The notes: generated from the sequence alone by a model not told the origin. A DNA stretch of 49,061 nt from UMGS172 sp045637775 (GCA_045637775.1 JAZUAC010000027.1:1-49061), one strand, 5' to 3'; positions 39,816-48,278 are shown, counted from the first letter of the stretch. Numbers and translations are program-made.

Positions 39816-40342
39816 ACCGTGTCTTTCCATGCAGCCACAGTAACCTCTACCGCAAGCTCTATGAATTCAATATCTTTAAAAATCGCATTGGGCAATGCCA
39901 TATAGCGAAGATGCACATTTTCAATAAACTTTGATAAATTTCGGTGCGTGTCCGAGTAAAATCCATTTGTCTTTTTGCATTTTTCAAAAATTGATGTGTG
40001 CAGTAATTTTTCATACATTGCATGAGCCTTTAGTCCGCCGTTGAACCCGTCGTTATGCGCAAATGTAAAGGCATCGCACAAATAATGCACCAGCAGTCCA
40101 AACCCAAAACTGCCTAAAATCCCCTGCTCGGCTTTGTGGCTCAACCGCATAATATAGTTGTGTGCATTGCTCCAATTATGTCCGTAAAAAGGTTTATTTT
40201 TAAAGCCTCTTAAATACGAAAGCATATCAAAATCGGGCTTTATGCACCCAAATGCAAATGCCACTCGGCTTTTTAAGGGTGCTTCGGTCATATCGTTTTT
40301 CAAAATCTTTAATGCCAGCTTCCAATGTGTTTCGGTCTTCAT
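39755..40342 (-). CDS. Zinc-dependent phospholipase C-like protein
   Basis: A 195-residue protein with the metal-binding layout of the PLC/S1-P1 nuclease fold: THWKLALKIL, FGCIKPDFDM, FYGHNWSNAHNYI, and LLVHYLCDAFTFAHND containing the HxxxD metal motif. There is no signal peptide, so a secreted toxin role is unlikely; relatives in Clostridia are annotated as zinc-dependent phospholipase C without proof. GGAG precedes the ATG. The 3' end is antisense to the end of the neighbouring membrane protein gene. Confidence 0.8.
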   Translation of the reverse strand: MKTETHWKLALKILKNDMTEAPLKSRVAFAFGCIKPDFDMLSYLRGFKNKPFYGHNWSNAHNYIMRLSHKAEQGILGSFGFGLLVHYLCDAFTFAHNDGFNGGLKAHAMYEKLLHTSIFEKCKKTNGFYSDTHRNLSKFIENVHLRYMALPNAIFKDIEFIELAVEVTVAAWKDTVYSEREVEKRCCAARYASRP

Positions 40343-40497
40343 ACTATTCTCCTTATTTTCAATTGAGAATAGTGTTCACCTTAAAACCCTAATTATCAAA
40401 ATTATATCAAATTTTCACATTTAGATTTGTTTTGAACAGATTTACAATATGTTTACTTGCATATCGAGGCATTATTGTGATTTTTGTTTTAAAATGA

Positions 40498-40525
40498 TTG
40501 ACTTTTTTAAACCTTGTGCTACAAT
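40498..40525 (+). promoter_or_regulatory. Promoter for the KdgK-type gene
   Basis: TTGACT (40498-40503), 16 bases, TACAAT (40520-40525), about 45 bases before the start codon. Confidence 0.65.
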
Positions 40526-40569
40526 GTATTCGTAAAAATTTTCGATTTTTCGAAAGGAGTCTTTTTATA

Positions 40570-41592
40570 ATGAAAAAAGTAGTAACATTTGGTGAAGTAA
40601 TGCTTCGTTTAGCTCCGGAGGGCTATCTCCGCTTTGTCCAGGCCGACACTTTTGGTGCAACCTTCGGCGGCGGTGAGGCTAACGTTGCCGTATCGCTTTG
40701 CAATTTCGGCTACGATGCCGCTTTTGTAACCAAGCTTCCTAAACACGAGATTGGTCAGATGGCAGTAAACTCGTTGCGTAAGTTTGGTGTTGATACCTCT
40801 AAAATCACCCGCGGCGGTGAGCGTGTTGGTATCTATTATCTTGAAAAAGGCGCTTCACAGCGTCCTTCCAAGGTTGTTTACGACCGCGCTTATTCGGCTA
40901 TTGCTTTGGCTACGGTTGAGGATTTCGATTGGAATGCAATTTTTGAAGGCGTTGAGTGGTTCCATTTCACCGGTATCACTCCCGCTTTGGGCGACAATGT
41001 TGCCGCTATCTGCCTTGAGGCTTGTAAGGCCGCCAAGGCTCGCAACATCAAGGTTTCTTGCGACCTTAACTACCGCAAAAAGCTTTGGACCCGTGAGAAG
41101 GCAGGTCAGGTTATGGCCGAATTGATGCCTTATGTTGATGTTTGCATTGCCAATGAAGAGGATGCTTCGGACGTATTTGGCATTAAGGCTGCCGATACCG
41201 ATGTTACCAGCGGTAAGGTTAATCACGACGGATATAAGGATGTTGCACGCCAGCTTAAAGACCGTTTTGGCTTTGAATATGTTGCCATCACATTGAGAAG
41301 CTCTATTTCGGCCAACGATAACGATTGGGCAGCCATGCTTTATGACGGAAACGAGTGCTATTTCAGCCGTCAGTACAGAATGCACATTGTTGACCGTGTC
41401 GGCGGTGGCGATAGCTTTGGTGCCGGTCTTATCTACTCCATGCTTGAGGGCAAAACAGCACAGGATATTATTGAGTTTGCAGTTGCCGCAAGTTGTCTCA
41501 AGCACTCGGTCGAGGGAGACTATAACATGATGAGTGTTTCTGAAGTTGAAAGTTTGGCAGGCGGAAATGCCAGCGGACGCGTTCAGAGATAA
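40570..41592 (+). CDS. kdgK: PfkB-family sugar kinase, probable 2-keto-3-deoxygluconate kinase
   Basis: A 340-residue ribokinase-fold enzyme: MKKVVTFGEVMLRLAPEGY, the FGGGEANVAVSLCNFG sugar-binding motif, SCDLNYRKKLW, and the anion hole/catalytic GGGDSFGAGLIY with the Asp base. The N-terminal GEVMLRL and DLNYR motifs are those of KdgK rather than ribokinase or fructokinase. It would feed KDG into lower glycolysis. AAAGGAG lies 10 bases before the ATG. No aldolase gene is adjacent. Confidence 0.88.
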   Translation: MKKVVTFGEVMLRLAPEGYLRFVQADTFGATFGGGEANVAVSLCNFGYDAAFVTKLPKHEIGQMAVNSLRKFGVDTSKITRGGERVGIYYLEKGASQRPSKVVYDRAYSAIALATVEDFDWNAIFEGVEWFHFTGITPALGDNVAAICLEACKAAKARNIKVSCDLNYRKKLWTREKAGQVMAELMPYVDVCIANEEDASDVFGIKAADTDVTSGKVNHDGYKDVARQLKDRFGFEYVAITLRSSISANDNDWAAMLYDGNECYFSRQYRMHIVDRVGGGDSFGAGLIYSMLEGKTAQDIIEFAVAASCLKHSVEGDYNMMSVSEVESLAGGNASGRVQR

Positions 41593-41647
41593 TTAAAACC
41601 GCATTTTGCGGAAATAATAGTTTTAAGCAAAAATTTGGAGGTAACCG

Positions 41648-42352
41648 ATGTTCTTTTTTGACTGGACCTATCTTTTGGTTTTGCCGTTTGTCATACTTTC
41701 GTTGGTAGCAAGCGCAAACGTAAATTCCACCTTTAAAAAGTATGCTGAGGTCTTTTCGAGAAGAGGTCTCACTGCCGCCGATGCGGCTCGCCGCGTACTG
41801 CAGGATAACGGTGTAACTAACGTTAAAATCGAGCGTGTGAGAGGTCATTTAACCGACCATTACGACCCCAGAACCAATACAATAAGACTTTCGGAAAATG
41901 TTCACGATTCTTCGTCGGTCGCCTCTATCGGAGTTGCCTGCCATGAAGCGGGTCATGCCGTTCAGCACGCCGTTGGATACTTCCCCATCAAGGTTCGTAC
42001 CGCCATTGTGCCTATCACCAACATCGGTTCGGCTTTGGCAATGCCGCTTATCATTATCGGTATTTTGTTGACCTACTACGGCGAGCAATACAGCATAATT
42101 GCTTATATCGGTATTGCACTTTTCAGCCTTTGCGTTGTTTTCCAGCTTGTAACACTCCCTACCGAGTTTAATGCAAGCCGCCGAGCAATCAACGCCATAT
42201 CATCCAACGGAATTTTGGATGAGAGAGAAATCGAAGGTGCCAAAAAGGTGCTTTCGGCCGCCGCCATGACCTATGTTGCCGCCTTGGCAGTGTCGGTAAT
42301 GCAATTGTTAAGACTGTTGCTGATAGTCGGCGGAGCAAGACGACGGGATTGA
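41648..42352 (+). CDS. YugP-type membrane zinc metallopeptidase
   Basis: A 234-residue protein with a membrane helix at the N-terminus, a zinc motif His99-Glu-Ala-Gly-His103 (ACHEAGHAVQHA) and three further helices near residues 120-175 and 210-230. The family (COG2738) is widespread in Firmicutes; the substrate is not known. GGAGG precedes the ATG. It follows the kinase gene by 55 bases without a terminator, so readthrough is likely. A strong terminator follows it. Confidence 0.9.
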   Translation: MFFFDWTYLLVLPFVILSLVASANVNSTFKKYAEVFSRRGLTAADAARRVLQDNGVTNVKIERVRGHLTDHYDPRTNTIRLSENVHDSSSVASIGVACHEAGHAVQHAVGYFPIKVRTAIVPITNIGSALAMPLIIIGILLTYYGEQYSIIAYIGIALFSLCVVFQLVTLPTEFNASRRAINAISSNGILDEREIEGAKKVLSAAAMTYVAALAVSVMQLLRLLLIVGGARRRD

Positions 42353-42384
42353 TTTTTGGTTTAATTAAATTTAATCCATTATAG

Positions 42385-42433
42385 AACTAAAAAACTGCAG
42401 ATTTACCTTTCGGTAAACCTGCAGTTTTTAGTT
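42385..42433. terminator. Bidirectional terminator after the YugP-type gene
   Basis: A long stem (AACTAAAAAACTGCAG with CTGCAGTTTTTAGTT, extended by TTTACC/GGTAAA after a single mismatch) and T runs on both strands. Confidence 0.9.
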
Positions 42434-42472
42434 TTCTCGGTAAAAGTAACGCCTTTTTGTTAACAGTTCAGC

Positions 42473-43135
42473 CTATCCGCCCCAACCGCCATCAATAGCT
42501 GTTGATATAGCTTTGCCTGTATCATCAAAACTTATCATATAATAGTATGGTACATTGCTTTTTTCATACAGATAATATCCCGCATAGGAAATCCTGTCAG
42601 AATCCATAAAATAAAATATTTTATCAAATTCACCGTATTCTTCGATTATTTCTTCCTGACTTTCTCCTATTATCATCATGTCACAATAATGCCATGTTGT
42701 GGGGAAAAATATATGTTTGACACATACTACCACCGCGAGCAAAGCGAACCCCGCAAGCACTATTCCTATTGTGGGAATAATGCTTTTAGGTTTAAAAACA
42801 ATAACTACTTGCACTAAATTAACTCCGATTGATATAACTGTTGCTATTAAACTAACCCAAAAGATCGATTCATTAGGTTTTTCTGCAGCTAAAAAACACG
42901 TTGTTACATATGAAACAAGGTGTACAAGAACCGTGATAATAACCGCATAGCCGATAGGACGACGCGTAACTTTATAAAGCAACGGTAACAATAACACCGT
43001 TACAAGACCGGCAATACCAACTGGAAGTATCGAAATAACAAAAGCATTAGAAATAGAACATATAAGTGTCGCAACAGAAACACCAACTATCCAAACACAT
43101 AAAATTATTTTATATATCAGTTTTGAAAAAGTCAT
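42473..43135 (-). CDS. Hypothetical membrane protein with C-terminal soluble domain
   Basis: A 220-residue protein with about five hydrophobic segments up to residue 140 (for example VWIVGVSVATLICSIS and ISIGVNLVQVVIVF), then an 80-residue soluble end (MMIGESQEEIIEEYGEFDKIF... SFDDTGKAISTA) resembling a small lipoprotein/SmpA-like beta domain. I recognise no family. AGGA precedes the ATG. The 5' side is bordered by the inverted repeat at 43185-43225. Confidence 0.6.
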   Translation of the reverse strand: MTFSKLIYKIILCVWIVGVSVATLICSISNAFVISILPVGIAGLVTVLLLPLLYKVTRRPIGYAVIITVLVHLVSYVTTCFLAAEKPNESIFWVSLIATVISIGVNLVQVVIVFKPKSIIPTIGIVLAGFALLAVVVCVKHIFFPTTWHYCDMMIIGESQEEIIEEYGEFDKIFYFMDSDRISYAGYYLYEKSNVPYYYMISFDDTGKAISTAIDGGWGG

Positions 43136-43184
43136 TCAAATATCCTCGCAGTTTAATTAGTACTCCCCATGGTAGTTCGCCTGG

Positions 43185-43225
43185 GAGACAAGGGGACGGG
43201 GCTCTTGTCTCAGTCCCCTTGTCTC
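43185..43225. repeat. Inverted repeat GAGACAAGGGGAC (family C, copy 1)
   Basis: A perfect 13-bp inverted repeat (43185-43197 and 43213-43225) with a 15-base loop. Repeats with a GAGACAAGGGGAC core are commonly seen as REP-like elements in Clostridia. A degenerate relative lies at 44013-44052, on the other side of the intervening gene. Confidence 0.75.
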
Positions 43226-43290
43226 TTGTTTCCTGTTCATAATTGCTTGAAAACATAAGAAGCCATCTTTTGTGTTACATGTTCGTTATA

Positions 43291-43986
43291 TCAGAGTGTG
43301 GAAGCGTTAAGTTCATCTTCAAAATAAGCCTTGATAAAACTCCCCTTGGCGACAAAAATTCCATCGTTATCCTCGATAAGAAATTTTGCACCATCATACA
43401 AAAGGTCTGAACTGACAAACTTCTTATTGATTATGCGGGCTTCAAATCGCGTTGAATCACCGATTTTTTGATAAAGCTGTATCGGCACCAATCCGTCGGG
43501 GAACGTCTCGTTGAAATGTAAATCATTGGTCGTCTCTTTAAATTTTATTGCATATGTACCATATGCTTTGAGATATTTGATGTCATTAAACTCAACACGG
43601 CAGTTGGATAACGGCAACTCTACTCTATAAAAATCATGGTCCTTGTCGCAGGGCAATAATACACGGCTAATTTTAGCAAGTATTTCAAAAATCATTTCCA
43701 ACAGCATTAGTATAAGCAATGCTATACCGATATAAATATTCACTGTAAAGAAATATATTGCAAAAATAATCGTCAATAATATTATAAATGCCAAACCTAT
43801 TTCAATCGACCGAAGAGATTGCTTCGCCATTGTGAATTTGCTGGCTTGACTGCATACCGAACAGTGCAATATATCAAAATGATCGTCACCAAACATTGTA
43901 TAATAATCGCTCACCAACCTGATAAAATTATATTGAGACGCTGAAAACGCTTTTTCACCACAATGCGGACAACGGTATTTTTTCAT
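43291..43986 (-). CDS. Hypothetical protein: zinc ribbon plus two membrane helices
   Basis: A 231-residue protein. The N-terminus MKKYRCPHCGEKAFS with a second CSVCSQ pair near residue 43 forms a zinc ribbon. Two adjacent membrane helices follow (about residues 62-105), then a soluble domain of 120 residues. No family recognised. GGAAAGGAT precedes the chosen ATG; a six-residue upstream extension is possible. Related inverted repeats flank the gene on both sides. Confidence 0.65.
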   Translation of the reverse strand: MKKYRCPHCGEKAFSASQYNFIRLVSDYYTMFGDDHFDILHCSVCSQASKFTMAKQSLRSIEIGLAFIILLTIIFAIYFFTVNIYIGIALLILMLLEMIFEILAKISRVLLPCDKDHDFYRVELPLSNCRVEFNDIKYLKAYGTYAIKFKETTNDLHFNETFPDGLVPIQLYQKIGDSTRFEARIINKKFVSSDLLYDGAKFLIEDNDGIFVAKGSFIKAYFEDELNASTL

Positions 43987-44012
43987 ATTCAGTATCCTTT
44001 CCAAATCAATTC

Positions 44013-44052
44013 GGGAGACAAAGGTGCGTTTTTGCCGTTCCCTTTGCCTCCC
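44013..44052. repeat. Inverted repeat GGGAGACAAAGG (family C, degenerate copy 2)
   Basis: GGGAG-A-CAAAGG pairs with CCTTTG-C-CTCCC, 11 of 12 positions, with a 16-base loop. It is related to the repeat at 43185-43225 and lies between cysK and the zinc-ribbon membrane protein gene. Confidence 0.6.
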
Positions 44053-44070
44053 TACTTTAAGACACGAGTT

Positions 44071-44994
44071 TCAATCAAACATTGGCGTTGAGAGGTAGCG
44101 TTCACCCGTGTCGGGCAAAAGCGCTACTATGGTTTTACCGTGTGTTTCAGGCCTTTGGGCAAGAATGGTTGCCGCGTGCAATGCCGCACCCGACGATATC
44201 CCCACCAACACACCCTCAAGCCGTGCCATTTGTTTAGCCTTTTGATAGGCGTCCTCGGTTTTGACGGTGATGACCTCATCTATGACACTGCGGTCAAGAT
44301 TCTCGGGCACAAAATTGGCACCGATGCCCTGAATCCCGTGAGGACCTGCCTTACCTTCGGACAAAAGCGGTGAATCAAACGGTTCGACCGCAACTATTTT
44401 TATATTTTTATTCTGTTCCTTTAAATATTTGCCGACGCCTGAAAGCGTACCGCCCGTACCGACGCCTGCCACAAAAATATCGACCTTACCATTAGTATCA
44501 CGCCAGATTTCGGGACCCGTTGTTTCATAATGCACAAGCGGGTTTTGGGGGTTATAAAACTGCCCCGCGATAATACTTCCCTCTATCTGTGCCTTCAACT
44601 CCTCGGCCTTCGCAACAGCACCCGACATACCTTTTGCACCTTCGGTCAGCACGATTTCGGCACCAAAGGCTTTGAGCAGATTTCGGCGCTCAATACTCAT
44701 GGTTTCGGGCATGGTGAGTACCACCTTATAACCTCTGGCTGCAGCACACGAGGCAAGTCCAATGCCTGTGTTGCCGCTTGTGGGTTCAATTATGGTAGCA
44801 CCGGGTTTTAAAAGCCCTTTTTCCTCGGCATCGAGTATCATTTTGAGTCCAACACGGTCTTTAGCACTGCCTGCAGGGTTAAAGCACTCCAATTTCACAA
44901 GCAATGTTGCCTGAAGTTCGTGTTCTTTTTTATAATTCAACGGTTCGAGCATCGGCGTGTTGCCGACAAGCTCGGTTATCTGGCGATATATCAT
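44071..44994 (-). CDS. cysK: Cysteine synthase A (O-acetylserine sulfhydrylase)
   Basis: A 307-residue PLP enzyme: IYRQITELVGNTPML, Schiff-base Lys45 in NPAGSAKDR, TSGNTGIGLA, and GVGTGGTLSGVGKYLK. It makes cysteine from O-acetylserine and sulfide. The ATG at 44994 overlaps the stop of the ECF gene (TGATG); an upstream TTG one codon earlier is less likely. This coupling places it in the cobalamin-riboswitch operon, an unusual context for cysK. Confidence 0.95.
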   Translation of the reverse strand: MIYRQITELVGNTPMLEPLNYKKEHELQATLLVKLECFNPAGSAKDRVGLKMILDAEEKGLLKPGATIIEPTSGNTGIGLASCAAARGYKVVLTMPETMSIERRNLLKAFGAEIVLTEGAKGMSGAVAKAEELKAQIEGSIIAGQFYNPQNPLVHYETTGPEIWRDTNGKVDIFVAGVGTGGTLSGVGKYLKEQNKNIKIVAVEPFDSPLLSEGKAGPHGIQGIGANFVPENLDRSVIDEVITVKTEDAYQKAKQMARLEGVLVGISSGAALHAATILAQRPETHGKTIVALLPDTGERYLSTPMFD

Positions 44995-45554
44995 CAAGCT
45001 TCTTCCTTTTTAGGGTTGATTTTTTGTTTTATGGGCACAGCGCCCGGCAGTCGCATCAATACTTTAACCAGCGGTAATACAAGTGTTCCCGCGCATAGGT
45101 TTCCTATGCAATGGGTTATATCAAACGGCAAGCCTGCCACTACCCACGGCACCATTTTACTCCAATCGCCGTCGAAGAACAACAACACCTGTGCAGGTGC
45201 GTAAAGCATGCCGAAAGCAATTCCATGCAAACCGCAAATCGCTATGTACACTGCAGCGGCAATCGCAGGGTGCATTTTTCGAGGGATGAGCATAACCAAC
45301 ACCCAAAGCACCGTCCACACATAGAGATACGGTATCCACCACGGCGAAAAGCCTGCATAAAATCCGCTTAAAAGCACATAGACATAAATGGGAATCAACG
45401 CCCATGCCCGATAGACCACTGTAAAGGTCACAATAAACATGGCGATAAGGTGAACGTTAGGCAATGCCTCCATCACTATATCGGACAGAAACATCAAGGT
45501 GCCGAACGAAGCCGACAACGCAATGCGGAACAGAATCAATCTTGTTCTGCTCAT
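44994..45554 (-). CDS. ECF transporter S component (probable cobalamin/precursor uptake)
   Basis: A 186-residue integral membrane protein with six hydrophobic segments (for example ALSASFGTLMFLSDIVM, YLYVWTVLWVLVMLI, GLPFDITHCIGNLCAGTLVL). The loop GLPFDITHCIGN and the size match substrate-binding S components of group II ECF transporters, which share the EcfA/A'/T module encoded elsewhere. It is coupled to the DUF4430 gene (TAATG) and lies under a cobalamin riboswitch, so vitamin B12 or a corrinoid is the likely cargo. Confidence 0.82.
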   Translation of the reverse strand: MSRTRLILFRIALSASFGTLMFLSDIVMEALPNVHLIAMFIVTFTVVYRAWALIPIYVYVLLSGFYAGFSPWWIPYLYVWTVLWVLVMLIPRKMHPAIAAAVYIAICGLHGIAFGMLYAPAQVLLFFDGDWSKMVPWVVAGLPFDITHCIGNLCAGTLVLPLVKVLMRLPGAVPIKQKINPKKEEA

Positions 45555-46075
45555 TATTTTTCTATAACAAATGCGTATTCGGTGCCTTCTTTGATTTCGG
45601 TTTTGTCAACACCGGTCATGGCATATTCACCGTCGATATAAAAAGCCCAATAGGTTTGGTCTTTGTCATAGTCGGCGGTTATGCCCATAACCTTTTTGAC
45701 ATACAAGCCGTAAGGTCCATCTTCACCCTCGATGAGTCGATGCTCCAAAAGTGCATCGCCAACCATTTTTTTATCGGTGCGTATTCTGTAAAGGCTGGTG
45801 TAACCGTCTTTATCGGTTACATTAAAGATAAACGAAACGCTGCCTGAACCGATATTGGCAATACTGCCGCCATAGGGGTCTTCAGAAGAAGTCGCATCGG
45901 TCGAACCGCTGTTTTGAACGGTCGAACCGCTGTTTTGAACGGTCGACTGCGGTTTATTCAGAGTTCCACTCTTTCCTTCACTGCCACATGATGTAAGTAC
46001 AAGTCCCATAGCCGCAATAAGGACGATACAAACAACAACCGACAAAAGTTTTGTAAAAATACTTGTCTTTTTCAT
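45554..46075 (-). CDS. DUF4430 lipoprotein, transcobalamin-like C-terminal domain
   Basis: A 173-residue lipoprotein with signal peptide and lipobox LTSC (Cys30), a low-complexity linker with a duplicated STVQNSG unit, and a DUF4430 domain (residues 78-173: VGDALLEHRLIEG, GLYVKKVMGITADYDKDQTYWAFYIDGEYA, VDKTEIKEGTEYAFVIEK). The domain is the bacterial homologue of the C-terminal half of transcobalamin and intrinsic factor. As first gene behind a cobalamin riboswitch it is a likely surface corrinoid-capture protein. AAGGAG precedes the ATG. Confidence 0.88.
   Translation of the reverse strand: MKKTSIFTKLLSVVVCIVLIAAMGLVLTSCGSEGKSGTLNKPQSTVQNSGSTVQNSGSTDATSSEDPYGGSIANIGSGSVSFIFNVTDKDGYTSLYRIRTDKKMVGDALLEHRLIEGEDGPYGLYVKKVMGITADYDKDQTYWAFYIDGEYAMTGVDKTEIKEGTEYAFVIEK
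45901..45945. repeat. 21-bp tandem repeat in the DUF4430 linker
   Basis: The unit TCGAACCGCTGTTTTGAACG plus one G is present twice in a row (45901-45921 and 45922-45942) and encodes the duplicated linker STVQNSG. It keeps the reading frame. Confidence 0.8.
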
Positions 46076-46094
46076 TTTGTCTGCTCCTTAAATT

Positions 46095-46306
46095 TTATTC
46101 AAGGCAACTCTCGGCGCTCGCAAGATTTTTCACCTTGTATCTTTGAACTAAGGTCTTTCGACTTCCACAAAAGCTTTGTCAACCTTCTCAAAGCGTTGGC
46201 TTCAATGGCTTTTCTCTTTCTTGCGGCAGAAAGATAGACAAAGCAGTTTTAACGCGGTCACGGCGGCGTGCCCGTACAGGATTTTCACCCGTTTCCCTTT
46301 GGTTCA
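46095..46306 (-). promoter_or_regulatory. Cobalamin (AdoCbl) riboswitch
   Basis: Minus-strand leader with the class I cobalamin aptamer: ACGGGTGAAAATCCTGTACGG, the GCCGCCGTGACCGC segment, GCCATTGAAGCC and the B12-box relative GAAGTCGAAAGACCTTAG. Its CCTTA can pair with the TAAGG of the downstream ribosome binding site, which suggests translational control. It ends 20 bases before the DUF4430 start codon. Boundaries are approximate. Confidence 0.93.
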
Positions 46307-46312
46307 AGTGTT

Positions 46313-46341
46313 ATTCTACCACCAAAATATGAACTTTTCAA
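46313..46341 (-). promoter_or_regulatory. Promoter of the cobalamin-riboswitch operon
   Basis: On the minus strand TTGAAA (46336-46341), 17 bases, TGG-TAGAAT (46313-46318), immediately before the aptamer. Confidence 0.7.
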
Positions 46342-46351
46342 GACACAATAA

Positions 46352-46387
46352 AAAAAACACCGCATTTAGGGAGTTGCGGTGTTTTTT
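46352..46387. terminator. Terminator after the GH16 lipoprotein gene
   Basis: A perfect 13-bp stem (AAAAAACACCGCA with TGCGGTGTTTTTT), 10-base loop, 9 bases after the GH16 stop codon. Confidence 0.92.
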
Positions 46388-46395
46388 ACTATATG

Positions 46396-48174
46396 TTATT
46401 TTGTGTGAATTGTCTGACTGCCGTTTTGCAACTGATAAATGTAAACATAGTCGACAATCAACTGGTTTGTCGAAATCCATGCAGGTGAATCATCGGGCTC
46501 AACAACGCCCTGCGATTCAAAGCCTATTGCGGCACTCAAGCGCAAGAAGCTGTGGATATGCAAGCCATCACGGTCCTCGGTGGTATCATCATTTTTATAG
46601 CTGAAATATGCGTTACCGTCGCAGGTGAAGGTGTGCTCATCTTCATCCCACAAAAGACCGAAGGTGTGGAATTCATTATTAAATGTCTTGCCGCCCTCGA
46701 GTGAATATTTCTTCTCATTACCATAAGCATCATCAAGCGAGGTGTGCGTATAGCCGACTTCGGTACCAAATTCGTTAGGCCATTTATGGACATTGGCAGC
46801 AATGGTAGTAGCGTTTCCGAAGCATTCGTTGACATCTATCTCCGAACCATAAATCAATCCGTTATCCTCTTGAAGCGGGAAATTGTGACCACGGGAGTCG
46901 ACCCACAAGGCAGTCCAGAATCCGTCACCGTGAGGCAGTATTCCACTCATCTCAACATAACCGTACTTGAAAACCATTGTTTTATAGGTGTAAAGCATAC
47001 CGCCGATATACTCATTTTGGGTATATCCTGCATCAATGTGGAAATTACCGTCCTTAACATAAACATATTGCGGGTCGGTGGTACGAATCGAACGTCTGCC
47101 GTTCATACCGGGGTTATTATACGGACCGTCGGGTACAACGACCCATTTGGTTGTATCTATCTCGTTGCCCTCAAAATCGTCACCCCACGACATGGTGTAA
47201 TAGTTCGCCTTGTCGTAGCTGTCGATAGTTTGTGCATAGTTACCTTCGGTGCTGTCAGCATCGGTGATATTGCCTTTTTTGATCATTTTTGCAAATTCGG
47301 AGACAGCCATAGCAGTGGCTCCCACCGAGCCACCGTTGAGGTAAACCTTGTTGCCGGCAATCTTGATTTGATAATCATCATACCCTGCCACACCGCTGAT
47401 GCCGTCACGCTTGGCAGGACCAACTATTATCTCATAGTCGGTAGCTGCTTCAACATCGTTACAGCATTCAAGCAGATAAGCATGGTCTTTCTCGGCAGTC
47501 TTGATAAGCTCATCAATCTGCATCTGTGAAAGATATGAGAAGTTATATTCGGGACGGACAATCTTGAAACGACCAAGATGTGTGCCGTTTATCTTAACAT
47601 CGGCAAAATCACCCGTTGTGAGATAAGTGTAGTTGATACCCGAATCAATAGTCGGTTTGATATAATTCTTAACAAAATAATCAACCGCTTCGATTATCGC
47701 AGTATCAGCAAAAGCGTTTACAACTATCTTTTTACCAATAGTGCAAATGATATAATCACGGCTTCTTCCGTTATTAAGTGAACGCAAATGATCCAAAGCC
47801 TTTGCCGATTCGGGACGGTTGGTATGACCTATGAGTATCTCATAGTTATCGGTGCCGTCGGACGCAGTGTCGCTCACATTCTTCATCTTGTTTATACCCA
47901 AGTTGTTTTTCAATGCAGAAAAAATCTCCATGGCCTTTCCCGATGCCTCGGGCGAAAGACTTTCGGCGCGAACAAAGGTGTAAATAGCCTCTTTATTTTC
48001 GTTGGCATATTTTACAGCCTCGGTTGAAATCATGTTATCAGCCTGCGAAGAAGTGTTTTGCGTGTTTGGAACGCTCTGCGCATCGGTATTTGCGGTCTCG
48101 CCGTCACTACCACAGCCTGCAAGCAGTCCAAATGTTAAAACTAAAACAAAAATAAATGATACAATTCTTTTCAT
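46396..48174 (-). CDS. GH16 glycoside hydrolase lipoprotein
   Basis: A 592-residue surface lipoprotein: lipobox LAGC (Cys21), an N-terminal region of about 290 residues with two repeat-like alpha/beta segments (YIICTIGKKIVVNAFADTAII; YQIKIAGNKVYLNGGS) and a C-terminal GH16 jelly-roll (from about residue 330, MSWGDDFEGNEID). The catalytic motif is EIDVNE near residues 442-447, the ExDxxE form of laminarinase/agarase-type enzymes. It probably cleaves beta-1,3-glucan, or another beta-linked galactan or glucan, at the cell surface. GGGGGTG precedes the ATG. It has two tandem promoters. Confidence 0.9.
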   Translation of the reverse strand: MKRIVSFIFVLVLTFGLLAGCGSDGETANTDAQSVPNTQNTSSQADNMISTEAVKYANENKEAIYTFVRAESLSPEASGKAMEIFSALKNNLGINKMKNVSDTASDGTDNYEILIGHTNRPESAKALDHLRSLNNGRSRDYIICTIGKKIVVNAFADTAIIEAVDYFVKNYIKPTIDSGINYTYLTTGDFADVKINGTHLGRFKIVRPEYNFSYLSQMQIDELIKTAEKDHAYLLECCNDVEAATDYEIIVGPAKRDGISGVAGYDDYQIKIAGNKVYLNGGSVGATAMAVSEFAKMIKKGNITDADSTEGNYAQTIDSYDKANYYTMSWGDDFEGNEIDTTKWVVVPDGPYNNPGMNGRRSIRTTDPQYVYVKDGNFHIDAGYTQNEYIGGMLYTYKTMVFKYGYVEMSGILPHGDGFWTALWVDSRGHNFPLQEDNGLIYGSEIDVNECFGNATTIAANVHKWPNEFGTEVGYTHTSLDDAYGNEKKYSLEGGKTFNNEFHTFGLLWDEDEHTFTCDGNAYFSYKNDDTTEDRDGLHIHSFLRLSAAIGFESQGVVEPDDSPAWISTNQLIVDYVYIYQLQNGSQTIHTK

Positions 48175-48199
48175 ACTGCACCCCCGAGTTTATGATTTA

Positions 48200-48228
48200 A
48201 TTATAATTTGCAATCCCACAAAAGTCAA
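48200..48228 (-). promoter_or_regulatory. Proximal promoter P1 of the GH16 gene
   Basis: On the minus strand TTGACT (48223-48228), 17 bases, TATAAT (48200-48205), close to the start codon. Confidence 0.75.
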
Positions 48229-48278
48229 TACAAATATAACCAAATCGTCATGAAATAAATATAAGAATCTTTAGAAAA

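Noticed and set aside
45901..45945. Possible CRISPR-like direct repeat
   Set aside because: Two adjacent 21-bp units without spacers, in frame within a coding sequence; it is a coding minisatellite.
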